Positions 1 through 10,570 of a DNA stretch of 64,000 nucleotides are shown here, in pieces (position 1 is the first letter of the stretch; each line of letters starts with the position of its first letter). The notes beneath the pieces were generated by a model. The model made no database searches and was not told the origin of the DNA. It was given only the letters and a program-made list of their open reading frames with translations. The DNA is taken from positions 6,681,558 to 6,745,557 of the forward strand of contig CM025854.1 in NCBI GenBank assembly GCA_003952965.2, read 5' to 3'. Made by a program: the position numbers and the translations under genes. The stretch comes from Morella rubra. Lineage: Eukaryota; Streptophyta; Magnoliopsida; Fagales; Myricaceae.

Positions 1-2
1 CG

Positions 3-455
3 GATGCTGATTGGGCTGGAGATTCAAATGATAGGAAGAGCACATCTGGTGGCTGCTTCTACATGGGAATGAATCTTGTAGCTTGGTTGAGTAAAAAACA
101 AAATTCCATTTCTTTGTCTACAGCAGAGGCTGAATATATTGCAATGGGTAGTTGTTGTACTCAATTACTTTGGATGAAACAAATGCTTACTGATTATAGT
201 GTTATTCAAGATTCCATGACTATTTTTTGTGATAACACTAGTGCCATTAATATATCCAAAAATCCCGTTCAACATTCTAGAACTAAACACATAGACATAC
301 GTCATCATTATATTAGAGATCTTGTGAAAAACAAAATTGTAACAATTGAACATGTTCCTACTGAAAACCAATTAGCAGATTTATTTACCAAACCTTTAGA
401 TGGAGTAAGGTTTGAATTCTTAAGAAAATCTATTGGAATTTGTTCTATATTGTAA
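3..455 (+). CDS. copia polyprotein, RNase H C-terminus (partial)
   Basis: This open frame enters from the left edge and stops with TAA at 453-455. It encodes the last about 150 residues of a Ty1/copia polyprotein, the RNase H domain that degrades the RNA strand during reverse transcription. Visible family motifs, in order, are DADWAGD with RKSTSGG, LSTAEAEYIA (catalytic Glu region), FCDNTSAI (catalytic Asp), HSRTKHIDIRHHYIRD and NQLADLFTKPL, the standard copia C-terminal signature. An internal ATG at 63 is not the true start, because homology continues upstream in frame. No stop or frameshift is seen in the visible part, so the element may be fairly young, although its second ORF is broken. 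Confidence 0.95.
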   Translation, partial: DADWAGDSNDRKSTSGGCFYMGMNLVAWLSKKQNSISLSTAEAEYIAMGSCCTQLLWMKQMLTDYSVIQDSMTIFCDNTSAINISKNPVQHSRTKHIDIRHHYIRDLVKNKIVTIEHVPTENQLADLFTKPLDGVRFEFLRKSIGICSIL

Positions 456-1365
456 CTGTTCCTAATTTTTCTCTCTTAGTATTCAGTTTTTTTTAATGTT
501 CTAGTAATATTTTCATTGTTTAAGCTCTGTTTTAAACTTTCGGTATGCATTTTTTAAAAAAACCAGTTATATGACATATACATGCTTTTATCCAATGGTC
601 GGTTGTACATATTGGGTAAGGGACATGGTTCCTTTTAAGATAAATGCTTGTAACTATTTCTTTTCCTTCCCCTTTAGCTTTTTGGTTTTTACGGCAAGTA
701 CCCCTCTCTCTCTACACTTCTGCCCGTGAAACCCATAGCCGAAACTCCTCTTCTCTCAATATTTCGAGCAACTCTTGCTCATCTCAAGAAATTTCTGCTG
801 GGTTTTGGCTCTCAATATTCTCTCTACATTCTCGAAGGTATGGATCTAAACCTTTGTGTGATTAATGTTATCTTTTCTTATTATTTTCGAGTTTCCTTTG
901 ACACTCTCATGGTTTAGGTGAAAATCTCTTAGATCTCTCATGATTTCTTGCTTAATCTTCTATAATGTCATATGGGTTTTGGTCCGGATGTTATTTAGTA
1001 GAAGATTTCTCTAAGTTCTGTTCAGATCTACTTGAGTTCTCTTTGGGTATCCTCGGTGAACATTCCTATTTTCGGGGTTTGCATTTGTTGTTTGGAAAAA
1101 CTGAAATCTTATTGTGTTTAAATGAATGGGTCCTGATTATTTTGTCATTATTTTGGCCGAATATATTGATGTTATGACTCGGCTGCCTTTTGGTTCAAAC
1201 AACTTGCTGTTCTCGTATTTGTGTTACACTCGACCATCTGCCAGTTTTTCACATGGACTATTTGCTCTTTGATGGAATTTAATTTAATTTAATTATTTTA
1301 CAGCTTTATATATTTGTTCTTTCCTTATAATTCAAAGCTTATTTCTATACTTTTATGTGTCACAG
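456..1365. other. copia internal non-coding spacer
   Basis: About 0.9 kb between the pol stop and the second ORF of the retroelement. Short open frames here have no recognisable domains or family motifs. CT-rich stretches (about 660-790) and a tract ending TGTGTCACAG at about 1355-1365 could be a splice-acceptor region for the downstream ORF. That would fit expression of an env-like ORF from a spliced RNA, but this is inference. Confidence 0.5.
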
Positions 1366-2608
1366 ATGACATATAAAAGATCGGCTAAGAAAGGGAAACG
1401 ATCTCGCGAAGTTGACACTAACCGGTTTGTGGATGCTGAAGCAGAGGATCTCTATAATGAAGATTTTCTACCTTGACTCCACTGGTAGAAAGGGAAGTTG
1501 CTCTAGAAGAATTTTCTCATACTTTAGTTCCTCAACTTTTTCTTTCTCGTAAATGGAACTCTCTCCTAGTTAATTTAACTGTACCATCTGCCCAACTAGT
1601 GAGAGAATTCTATTCTAATATCCATGATATCAATGATTCTCATAGTTTTTCAGTGTTCATTCGCGGTCAATACTTCCATATCACCCCTGATCTTTTGTCT
1701 GCTGTGTTGTTGTTTCCTAGGGTAGAACACCCATGTTTCCCCTATTCGGCTACAACTTGTCCTTCTTTGGACACAATGACTAGCCTTCTAGCCAAAAGAC
1801 CTCTCCTTTTTATGGTAAAGGGTTCTCAGCTGTTGCATTCACAGCTGAAGTCATGTTGGTTAGCAGAATTTTAGGAACTAATATACTTCCTGCTCAAAAG
1901 CTTTCTGCTTTATCCCTTGACAGAGCCAAGTTTCTTTATGCTTTCATGCACAATGACTCTATAGACTTAGGTTCTGTTATGTGTGCTCATATCATCAAAT
2001 GTTATCATTCTCGCAAGACTGGTCTGTATTTGCCCTATGCATGTGCTATTCAAAAACTTATCATCACGTTAGAAGTTCCTTATCCTTCTTCTTTTCCTAA
2101 AATGGATACTTCTGCAAAGATAGGGCTGAGTACTTTGACACAAATCATCTCACACAAGAAGAAAGCTCAATCTGCCTCTCCTTCTCCTATGCCTACTCCT
2201 GGTCCTTCATCTGTGACTGATAACAAATATCTGATGGAATGTATGAAACTTCTTCTTGAGCAATCCTCATCCATGGTGACTGACATATCACTCCTCAAAG
2301 CTGATTCTCAGCTTACCCGTACTGAAGTGTTGCAGATGCAAGGCTCTCAAGCTAAGCTTCTTCAAGCTATGGATCGGTTGATCCTTGAGAATGATCTCTT
2401 GACTGCATCCAATATTGTTCTTCAAGCTGAGTCTTCTAAGAATAGAGCTGATATCCAATGGATTCGTCAGTATCTTGGTCAGGAGGAGGCTGACGATGCT
2501 GCTGCCCCGTCATCTGCTGTTCCTTCCTCGTCACAGCCTCAGCCCTCTGCCACTGAATATTTCTCCTCTGATGAGGACAATCATGAGGGTTTGAGTGACT
2601 TGGATTGA
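1366..2608 (+). pseudogene. second ORF of the copia element (env-like / plant transposon-protein type), frameshifted
   Basis: Three overlapping open segments in three frames follow one another: 1366-1476 (ATG start, basic N-terminus, stop TGA at 1474-1476), about 1477-1874, and about 1815-2608 ending with TGA. The change points are near 1474 and about 1815, so the ORF is disabled. The middle part resembles the putative plant transposon-protein domain often found after pol in Sirevirus elements (hydrophobic residues, many Leu/Phe, no catalytic motif that I can see). The last part contains a Pro/Ser linker, a heptad-like Leu/Ile-rich stretch of about 65 residues that looks like a coiled coil, and an acidic Ser-rich tail (YFSSDEDNHEGLSD). 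Its function in these elements is unproven. No membrane segment is clear. Confidence 0.65.
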
Positions 2609-2628
2609 CTCCTTTGTCTATTTCATGA

Positions 2629-3253
2629 CAAAAAGGGGGAGTAGTGGTATTATTGGTATTAGTGTGGATGCTGGTTTGGAGAGCTGCTGTTATGAACTTG
2701 AGGGGGAGTTGACGCTGCTGCTGTTATTTTTTTTAGTTGTGCTTCATGCTATGTTATGTTATATTTTGCTAACTCTGTTATTGATGTTAGGGGGAGTTTG
2801 AACTCTTATGTGCTTTGTTAAGACTTGCTTAATGTTTGTCTGGAATATCTATGTTCTTATTCATACGGTTTTAGTTTAAAATTGCAATCACCTGCTGCTA
2901 GCTAGTCTAGGTTGCTGTTTTTTTTAAGGTTCTGGTATATTCTATATTTGATATCTGATATTGCATTTTTCCTTGGTCTCTAATGAGTATCTAATCAGTT
3001 GGGAGTTGCAATATATCTTGTATATGATCATCTGTTTTCAGATTGGATTATCTTGAGTATATTGATCACGGTTGAGTTGAGTGTTTTCTTTTCAGGTACT
3101 CAAACCATTAATCAAGTTGCTTAGGGATGTTGTTAGAATTTATCTAGGCTGCTTACTAAACTGTAAATCAAGTTCTGTTTTGGTGATAGCAGATCTTGGA
3201 TTAGAGTTAGGCTTAGCTTAAGGTTTTGTCATGGAAATTGCCAAAGGGGGAGA
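2629..3253 (+). other. multiple polypurine tracts before the 3' LTR
   Basis: Purine runs of the form AGGGGGAG occur at about 2631-2642, 2701-2710 and 2789-2796. A final one at 3243-3253 sits directly against the LTR. The last is the expected primer for plus-strand DNA synthesis. Several upstream copies are a described hallmark of Sirevirus elements. The spacer between them is non-coding. Confidence 0.75.
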
Positions 3254-3254
3254 T

Positions 3255-4800
3255 TGAAAGTGCTTGTAAATTTGGCATATTTTCCATAGTCAAAACAATT
3301 GTTTTATAAATGTATTTTCATTATATAGATTGTATATAGTGACTTGATTAATGTTGGAGGAGGTGGAGCTCAGTGGATCTCATTAGAAGCTGCTAGAAGG
3401 TTACTGAACTCAAGAGAATGGTCTGGGAAGCCGTGCTGAGCTGGTGGGAAGATTGTGAGGTGTTTGGGTTAGCCTAGGGTAACTGATGCAGTTTAGCGAG
3501 AAAACTCTAGAAACTCGCCCAACTAAAAAGCTGACCTGTCTGACCAAAGTACCCTCACTTAAACAGTCTATATGCCTTTCCCAAAAAGAAGAACAGTACG
3601 CAACTTTGGAGTTTTACGCAGAAAACAGAACACACTCTAGAATATTCCTCTCTCCAACGAAAAACCCATCTTCTCTCTCTGCTGAACCTGATCTGATCGC
3701 ATCTGGTGTGAGAGTTCTTGAACTTCCCTCTGGTGGAAGATTCTGAAGATTCAAGGCTGCTGAACGTTGGGTCTGCTATTCCCATTTCGGTTGGTGTTGA
3801 TAGTGAAGTTGAATCTTGAAGAAAGGTGTTCTTGGTGGCTGAGCAGTTTCTGAGAAAAGATTCAGAAGGTCGACGAGTTCGTTGACGTCCATAGTTGCTG
3901 ATCGGAGTTGCTGATCGAAGACTCGGGTGCTGGGCACCGTCCTAAGAAAGGAGTTCTTGGGAAACTTTACGGAAAGATTGGGGATCGGGGAAATGAAAAG
4001 GAATTTCATGATTGATCACCATCGTGTAAAGTTGTCAAGCAATTAGTGGACTGATTGGTGTTTAAAACACCCGGAGTGTTTTTGTCACTTGGGGAAATCC
4101 ACCTCAAGTGATTTTCACTTCGTTACCAAAAATTTCTGGTGTTGAGTCTATTCTTCTCTATCTTGTTCTTTATGCTACTAACCGTTTTCTTGTTGTGCAT
4201 TTGCAGATCTAAAAAGAATTGGTAACGTGAAATTGGCAAGCTTTTGATTGCTGGATTTGTGACCGAATACTTGCTGGTTAACTAGTCTTAGAGTTGTTGA
4301 TATTATTGCTGAATAGTTAGTCTTTGTATTGCTGGTTTTTTAGAGTTAATCTTGTCTTGAATAATTGCTGGAAAATCTCTTTACATTGAGTTTGCCTTGC
4401 TGAAATTTGCGTAGGTTATTCTTGTGATAGTCTTATTGAAGGTGCAGATATTAGCTAGCTGAAAAATCATTATTGTGTGGATTATATTCTTGCTGACTAT
4501 ATTTCATTGTTGCATCTTGATAGTTGATTGTTAACAAGGTTATCTTGATTTTTCTGTGAAGAGATTGCTGCTGTAATTGTTCTCTATTGGTTTGGTTATC
4601 AAAGCTGTATCAGTCTTAATTTGTTAAGCTTTGGTTGCTGTTAAGTGCTTTATTCATACTGTTAGAATAGGTTTTAATATTGAGATTGTATTGGTGCTGT
4701 TGATATTGTTTTTCTGTAGTTTCTTAAAAAGGGTGTTATTAGTTTTTAAATACCTATTCACCCCCCTCTAGGTATATTCTCGGGTCTAAACGTAGTTTCA
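3255..4800 (+). repeat. 3' LTR of the copia element
   Basis: The LTR starts with TGAAA right after the polypurine tract and ends with TTTCA, a perfect 5-bp inverted terminal repeat with the canonical TG...CA ends, giving 1546 bp. Close to its 3' end it carries the run cctattcacccccctctagg (4751-4770), a sequence very common near the ends of plant Sirevirus LTRs. Short open frames inside it (for example 3486-3746) carry no protein family signal. The paired 5' LTR is outside the window, so divergence and insertion age cannot be judged. Confidence 0.85.
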
Positions 4801-4899
4801 ATTACGACAACCAAATAATCAATTAACAATTAACAAAATAAAACATATATCTAGTGTAACTCTATCTAGTCTGTAACTCAAGAGATTATCTCCACCATC

Positions 4900-7000
4900 C
4901 ACCTCGACGTCATCTTATCAAGAATAGGTGAAGCATGCAATCAATTTTGTGCACAAATGAGGCCCTCCACGGTACAAGGCGCCAAAGAAGAGTGAAAACA
5001 ATCCAACACTCGACCGGAAGTGCTAAAAGCGGACTTAGATGGCACGGTAGTGATTGGGATAGCCAACATCCTTCGCAATACGAGAAAGAATCTGAAACTT
5101 CTGAGAATTCACCTTCCACCACAATAAAATATCAAAACCCGGCAGCTTGGGTTCCACATCTTCAATCAAGTATCTATCCACCTCAGACTTACTGTCTAGC
5201 AAGTTTTGAGACTGTCGATAATTACTAAGACCTCCCCATAGTCTTTGCTCAATGTTCATGTCATCCACACTTAAAGAACTTTGATTTCCACTACTATGCG
5301 CTGCTTGGGTTATGCTACCTCCACCAAGACCACCATTATACTGCTCAAATAATGTTCCTAGAGTTTTCCACACCATGGCAGTGAAATCCATGTCCTTCTC
5401 CCTTCCAAAGTTATTGATAGCCCAATACTCCAAAGTGATGAGTTTAAAGCGAGGATCTAATACCGAAGCTATAAATAAAAGTCTATTCACCTTCCTCAAA
5501 TCTCCCCAATACTTATCATATTTGCTTTGCATCCGTTTAGCCATGTCACGAAGCAAAATATCAGAACATGTGGTAAAGGTCTCCAAATGCAATTTAACTT
5601 TTGCCAACTCCTCAAAAAATACATTTAAAGTTACATATTCTGACCTTGATATGCGTAGGGTGACCTCATAAAACACTTTCAAAAACTGAACAAACTGGCG
5701 AATGTGCTCTCAATCCTCAAATGTAGGTTTCCCCAATCCCTTCCTCCCATGACCATCTTCATTCAAAAACATCACTAAGTTCCCATCTCCCTCCAACATA
5801 TCCTCAAAAACCCCCCGAAATTTTTCAGCCTTTTCTAACATAATATAGATAGAGTTCCAACGAGTGGGAACATCCATTTGCAAGAAATTATTTTCAGATA
5901 ACATTTTGTCAGCGCAGCCTTCTTGAACCTAGCAAGCCTTTGAGGACTAGATTTGACATACTTAATAATATTCCGTATCTTTGTAACAGAATCATCCAAC
6001 TTTCAATCCTTCCTGAACAATAAGATTCAAAATATGTGCAGAACACTACATATGAATAAAATCATGATTGCAAACAACTAGCACCCCTAGTCCTATATGC
6101 CTTATTTTCAATTGTTCAATTGCAGTATCGTTGGAGGTTGCATTATCAACCGTGATTGTGAGGATTTTCTCAATCCTCCAACCATTCATACATGTCTCTA
6201 TCTTTTCCTAATAGTTGCCCCTTTATGATCAGTTACACGACGAAAAATAAAGAATCCTCTTTGTAAACACCAACTCCTATCAATAAAGTAGGTTGTCACG
6301 ACATGTAATTCACATTTTGAACCGATGTCCACGTATCAGTGATAAAACACACTCTAGGGCTTTCCCTCACAATTGCATCTTTCAATTTATCCCTCTCCTC
6401 TACATACAATTCCATACAATCCCTCATGATCGTATATCTAGAAGGCATCTTAAAGCGGGGCTCAAGTCTAGTAATCATTTTCTTAAACCCCATCATTTGC
6501 ACAGTTCTAAAAGGTATCTCATCCATGATAAAAAAAATTCAGCAATCCACCTCCTAACCTCCTTTTCACTTTAATTGTCCAACTTCAGCATTCCCGACTC
6601 ATTCCATTTTGCTTTCGGTGCATCCATTGTCAACCTAGATTAAAACCTATCTAATAGGTTTTGTTACTTCAAATATGGCAAGCAACGTTTGAGATGACTT
6701 CTCATACCCGAAGTCCCATGGTGATCAGATGGCACCCAACCTTGGCCTTACAATGATGACATTTTGGCCTCAGGGTGTTCAAGTCTAACAATTGGTAAAA
6801 TCTTAGTGAAGTATCCCACACAAAACTCTTGCGAATATTTCTCCTTTTTTTACTAGGTTGATCTTCTTCTAGCTGATTAGTAGGATCCTCATCTCCGGGA
6901 GAACGAGAAAAACTAACACACTCATCAATTGGGTTAGATGGACCCCCGGTACAGGGGCAAGACCCATATTTGTAGTAGGTGTAGAACTAATAGAATCCAT
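4900..7000 (-). pseudogene. hAT transposase (BED zinc finger, RICESLEEPER-like), degraded
   Basis: Reading down the minus strand from an ATG at 7000-6998, family segments appear in several frames. They are a Ser/Pro N-terminus, a BED-type zinc finger with KCHHCKA (about 6750-6765), the DTWTS/NVNYM block (about 6290-6345), a VDNATSND-like block (about 6130-6160), a CSAHILNLIVQEGL block (about 6005-6045), DVPTRWNS (about 5850-5880), and the longest intact run at 5035-5682 with LLFIASVLDPRFKL and FDILLWWKVNS. The C-terminal dimerisation motif SAFSTSGRVLD is present but shifted to another frame at about 4965-5030. Several frameshifts and stops make it non-functional. An intact protein would be about 650-700 aa. 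This family cuts and pastes DNA through a DDE-type active site. Confidence 0.88.
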
Positions 7001-8214
7001 CTACACAAAACACATTTGATTTTCAATTCATTAACTTCATTTGAGTAATTGAGTAACAAAAATTAATTGCAAAATGACTCGATCTATCTAACTCTAATAG
7101 CTATGTTCATAACCTAAATCATCTAAGCATAAACAACTAAATGAAATTAAATCTAAAGTCTAAATAGCTATGTTCACAACCTAAATCATCTAAGTATCAT
7201 CCATCATGCATCAACAATGAAATATGTTAAGCATATTCAGCAAAAAACCAAATATCAAATGAAAAAAATATAATTTCCATATGAAAGGCATAGTTATTTG
7301 AAACAAATGACAAAAGAATCCTTTATAACAAACCAATGGAAATATAGCGAAATCTGGATCACCTACAACCTATACAGCATTCAACTAACAATATCAAAAA
7401 AACTTCCCTTAGATTCAAACAGAAGGAGAAAACAACACCAAAGTCCAAGAAACATGAGAAAATGATCTTTTTTCACAATTCAAAGAATTGAGGCTCCACC
7501 GGCTACACTAAACCCATTACATTTACTGTACACTTAAAGATGAGTTAATACTAACTCAAAAAATCAGAGAGACTAGAAGATTGAATTTATTAAAAACTAA
7601 CTCAAATTAGCAGTTACAATAAGGCTAATACATGATCATCCAATTTTAGGCCCAAGAAAATGTGAGAGATATAATCGGCATAGTAAATCATTTCACCCTC
7701 CAGTTATTCAACATTAAGATCACGTGAAGACAGCCTATATAAAGTAACTCATAATTTCATGTCCATGGCAGATCTCCACTACCAGAGGCTAGAATTCCAA
7801 GGCAAAGTGACTAACTAATTTGTTGTTATCATGGCATCATGCATCATAAAAAGCATATCTGTTCATTGGAAATATCACCCAATCTTTAAACAGAAAACAA
7901 AAACTTAACAATATTCACAAAGGCGACATACCTTAGTAACGGTTAAAGGAGTGAATCGGCCTAAGATGCAACAACGAGTGAGAGAGGGAGAGAGAAGTTG
8001 AGTACGGGCGGCTGAGGGAGAGATGAGCAGCAGCAGGGAGGGTGGGGGGCGAAGCACGGCTGACAGCTTGCTAACACGGCAGGGAGACAAGGAGAGGGGG
8101 CTGGAAGGGTGACGCACGGTGGACAAAGGGTCAAAGGTCTTATGAAATTAGGTCTATTTCGTTCCAACTTACGTTTTATTTTCTTTTCTTTTTTTATTAA
8201 TTTTTTTTAAACAG
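7001..8214. other. non-coding leader of the hAT element
   Basis: No gene is supported. The region is A/T rich up to about 7900. It then has a G/A-rich stretch on the plus strand (about 7975-8125, repeated gagaggg) that creates meaningless Pro/Ser/Leu-rich frames on the minus strand. It lies between the transposase start and the presumed hAT terminus. Confidence 0.5.
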
Positions 8215-8240
8215 GGCTCAAAATGGTGCAGTTTTGAGCC
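8215..8240. repeat. perfect 9-bp palindrome (hairpin) near the hAT end
   Basis: GGCTCAAAA at 8215-8223 and its exact complement TTTTGAGCC at 8232-8240 flank an 8-nt loop. Subterminal inverted motifs of this kind are common in plant hAT elements, where transposase binds. This one sits about 75 bp inside the proposed terminus. Confidence 0.7.
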
Positions 8241-8315
8241 TTGGATTTTCTTTTAAAAAATTGATATACCGAAACCGGATGTTTCGATTTAAATCGGAAC
8301 AAATGTCCTCCCTTA

Positions 8316-8875
8316 AAATGAACCATAATGTAAAAAATGATAGAGGGAATAAATGTTCCAACTTGCAAAGAATCATTTTGATGTCCTTCTCTAACTGGTC
8401 CACAACGTCTAAACGTATTATTCTTGAGCACAAGTCTCTGAAGAATAAGCTTAACTCAGTCAACGTTGTACACACTTCGTTTCCTAACAACTCGTGTATC
8501 ATTACCAGTAACAGTCGCTGCAACAAGTCGTGTGAGTCGTGACTCTTCATACCCATTATCTTCCCTTCTTTTATATTCACACATCAAGATATGTTAGAGG
8601 TGTATAAATCTGAAAACTTGACACCGTTCAGCCATTCACAACACTTCTTATGTTCATCCTTCATTAAAGTAAATGATACTTGAGGCATTACCTCCTACTG
8701 ACCCCGAACCTGCAAATGCAACTCCTTTTTAATACCCATTAATGCCAAGCCCCTCCGAGCACTAGCATTGTCCTTCGTCTTACCATCGACATTTATCAAA
8801 GTTGCCAACACATTGTCACAAATATTCTTCTCTATGTGCATGACGTCCAAATTATGTCGAAGTTTCAAATTTTAA
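8316..8875 (-). pseudogene. CACTA transposase fragment (TNP2 C-terminal part and DUF4218)
   Basis: On the minus strand from about 8870 downward come the TNP2 block RHNLDVMHIEKNICDNV, then VDGKTKDNASARRGL, KKELHLQ, an EWLNGVKFSDLY segment, and MGMKSHDSHDLLQRLL with FFRDLCSRII and CKLEHLFPLSFF of the DUF4218 region. Order and motifs match plant CACTA transposases closely. One stop near 8695 and another near 8590 show decay, and a full-length TNP2 is far longer. The frame is truncated at 8315, where homology ends abruptly at the hAT terminus. Confidence 0.88.
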
Positions 8876-9589
8876 CTTAAGTTATTTATTTTGAATACAT
8901 AAAAACATATGTTATAACTAATCACCTATTTAATTGTACTTAACCTTTACAATCTAATTACACTAACCATTCCATTAACATAGCACTCGTACTAATCACC
9001 CATTTAATTTTACTAATCTCCGTTTAAATTGTAATAAATTTAAACTAATGAAAAACATAATTAATATAAAATATCAAACATAATCCAAATACCGAAACGA
9101 AAAACACAATCATAATATCTAGTACAAGCCGAAGATAATACTTCTAAGGATAAGTAAATAATAGCAATAAAACATAAACAGAAGATTAGTCCTAAATCAC
9201 GAGCTGGCTGTCCAGATCTTGTTCGAGGGCATCACGAACATGCGCCAAATGCTCATCTATATTATCCACCAGACTGATGAGTGTCTGGAACTGCATCGAA
9301 ACAATATGGACAGACTGGGACAACTTGGACACCTATTCTCTCACAGAGAACAGTTCCATCCACATAATATTCAACTCTTCCGTCAAAGTCCTATCATTAG
9401 AGCAAATTTATTCTCCAGATTAGCAAGCGGCATTAGCTTCATGCACAACGAATGCGTTGGCTTCACTATCGCCCGAATACTCCCCTTTAGCTCCACCAAA
9501 AAAGCATCCGCCTAAGTTGGTCACTGTGTTTGTGTCTCGACATTGGTAATACTTCTCCTAGAATGATCCATAGCCAACCTAGCAAAAAT

Positions 9590-10570
9590 CGTCCGAACAT
9601 AAGCACAAATTCGCACGTAATTCAAATAGCGATGTTTACATTTAGAAAGCGTCCAAATGTGGTGAAGCATGTACAAACGCTACTAAACACGTCTGGACGG
9701 TGATATACAAGCGTTCGAATAGTACTTCGATGAACACATATCAAACAACGTACTTTGATGAACCAAAGAACACAACAAAATTGAAATGCATGAAATTAGA
9801 AAGCAAACTCACGAAGATGGTTTTACCCGAAGTTGTTTGAGAGATCTCGAAATAAATCTCGAACGGGTAGCGAAAATGTTTAAGAAAAAAGTTTGAGAGA
9901 AGAAAGTGAAAGTGTGATTTTGACAGAGTCTAGCCGATTTAATGTAATAAGCAGGCGTCCGGACGGTATTCATAGGTATTCAAACGCTTCTCAACAGTCA
10001 GATTCACATGTGGCCCAATCGAATTCAACGTCATTAAATATGCCCAATTCGAAAATCTTCTAGAACTTACATCACCTGGATGGTTTGTCTAGGTTCGGAC
10101 GGTTTCGACGTCACATGTGTGAAGTTTTGCAATATGGAGCCACACGATTCACAGAAGAAGCATTCATACCTATGCAGACATGTTTTCAATGTCTGGACGG
10201 TTTTTTTTTTTTTTTTTTTTTTTTGCGTTGGAAACTGATGTTGACATCCGGACGGGATTGAGTGTTCATGAGATTTTTAATTTGTCACTATGTGCTAACG
10301 ATCATTATTTGTTAGGTAATGTCCGTGTGGACATTGTAAAACTAACATTCAGACGGTCTTGTAAAATTTGTGATGATTCTCATCGTTACTCGTTTACAAC
10401 GATTTGGATTTTGTCACCCAGCAAAGTGTTTGAACGGTGTGTACATGGGTCCAAACAAATATTAAGTATTTGTGACGATTTTTATCGTCACTCATTCGCA
10501 ACAAGGTGTTTGTTGTCACACCAGAAATCCGTCCGAACAGGTTTAGGACTTGTCTGGACAGTTTTGGCAT
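9590..10570. repeat. CACTA subterminal repeat array
   Basis: At least ten short copies of a GTC(T/C)GGACGGT-like motif, in both orientations, appear within 1 kb. Examples are at about 9591, 9691, 9957, 10093, 10191, 10246, 10320, 10530 and 10551. Clusters of short direct and inverted repeats next to the terminus are the known binding sites of CACTA TnpA-type proteins. A run of about 24 T (10201-10224) interrupts the array. An inverted pair, tgacaaaat and attttgtca (about 10627-10662), lies just inside the terminus. Confidence 0.75.

Larger units (their letters stand above)
1..4800 (+). mobile_element. Ty1/copia (Sirevirus-like) LTR retrotransposon, 3' part
   Basis: The window opens inside the pol gene of a copia element. 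In order it holds the RNase H end of pol, a roughly 0.9-kb gap, a second decayed ORF, several polypurine tracts and the 3' LTR. A second ORF after pol plus repeated AGGGGGAG-type polypurine tracts is the known layout of the Sirevirus genus of plant copia elements. The 5' LTR, gag and most of pol lie left of the window. The bases just after the LTR (4801-4805, attac) should recur before the 5' LTR as the target-site duplication. The assignment to Sirevirus is inference from layout; copia itself is secure from the RNase H motifs. Confidence 0.9.
4801..8315 (-). mobile_element. hAT transposon (Ac/RICESLEEPER type), 5' part and body
   Basis: A hAT-superfamily element lies in minus orientation. 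Its 5' terminus is set at about 8315: read on the minus strand, the sequence begins TAAGGGAGGACATTTG followed by CGG/CCGG-rich repeats (8255-8300), like the TAGGGGTG... ends of many dicot hAT elements. At the same base, the reading frame of a different transposon (CACTA TNP2) resumes. The other terminus is not present, because the sequence runs straight into the copia LTR at 4800. The 7000-8215 part is a non-coding leader with purine-rich runs. The 8-bp target duplication would be aaatgaac (8316-8323) if the boundary is right. Confidence 0.7.

Noticed and set aside
3486..4009. Open frames inside the copia LTR
   Set aside because: They lie wholly inside the LTR boundaries and show no family features.
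9219..9515. 98-codon plus-strand ORF between the CACTA gene and terminus
   Set aside because: No domain on the plus strand. The minus strand may hold remains of a CACTA accessory ORF, but stops interrupt it and similarity is too weak to call.
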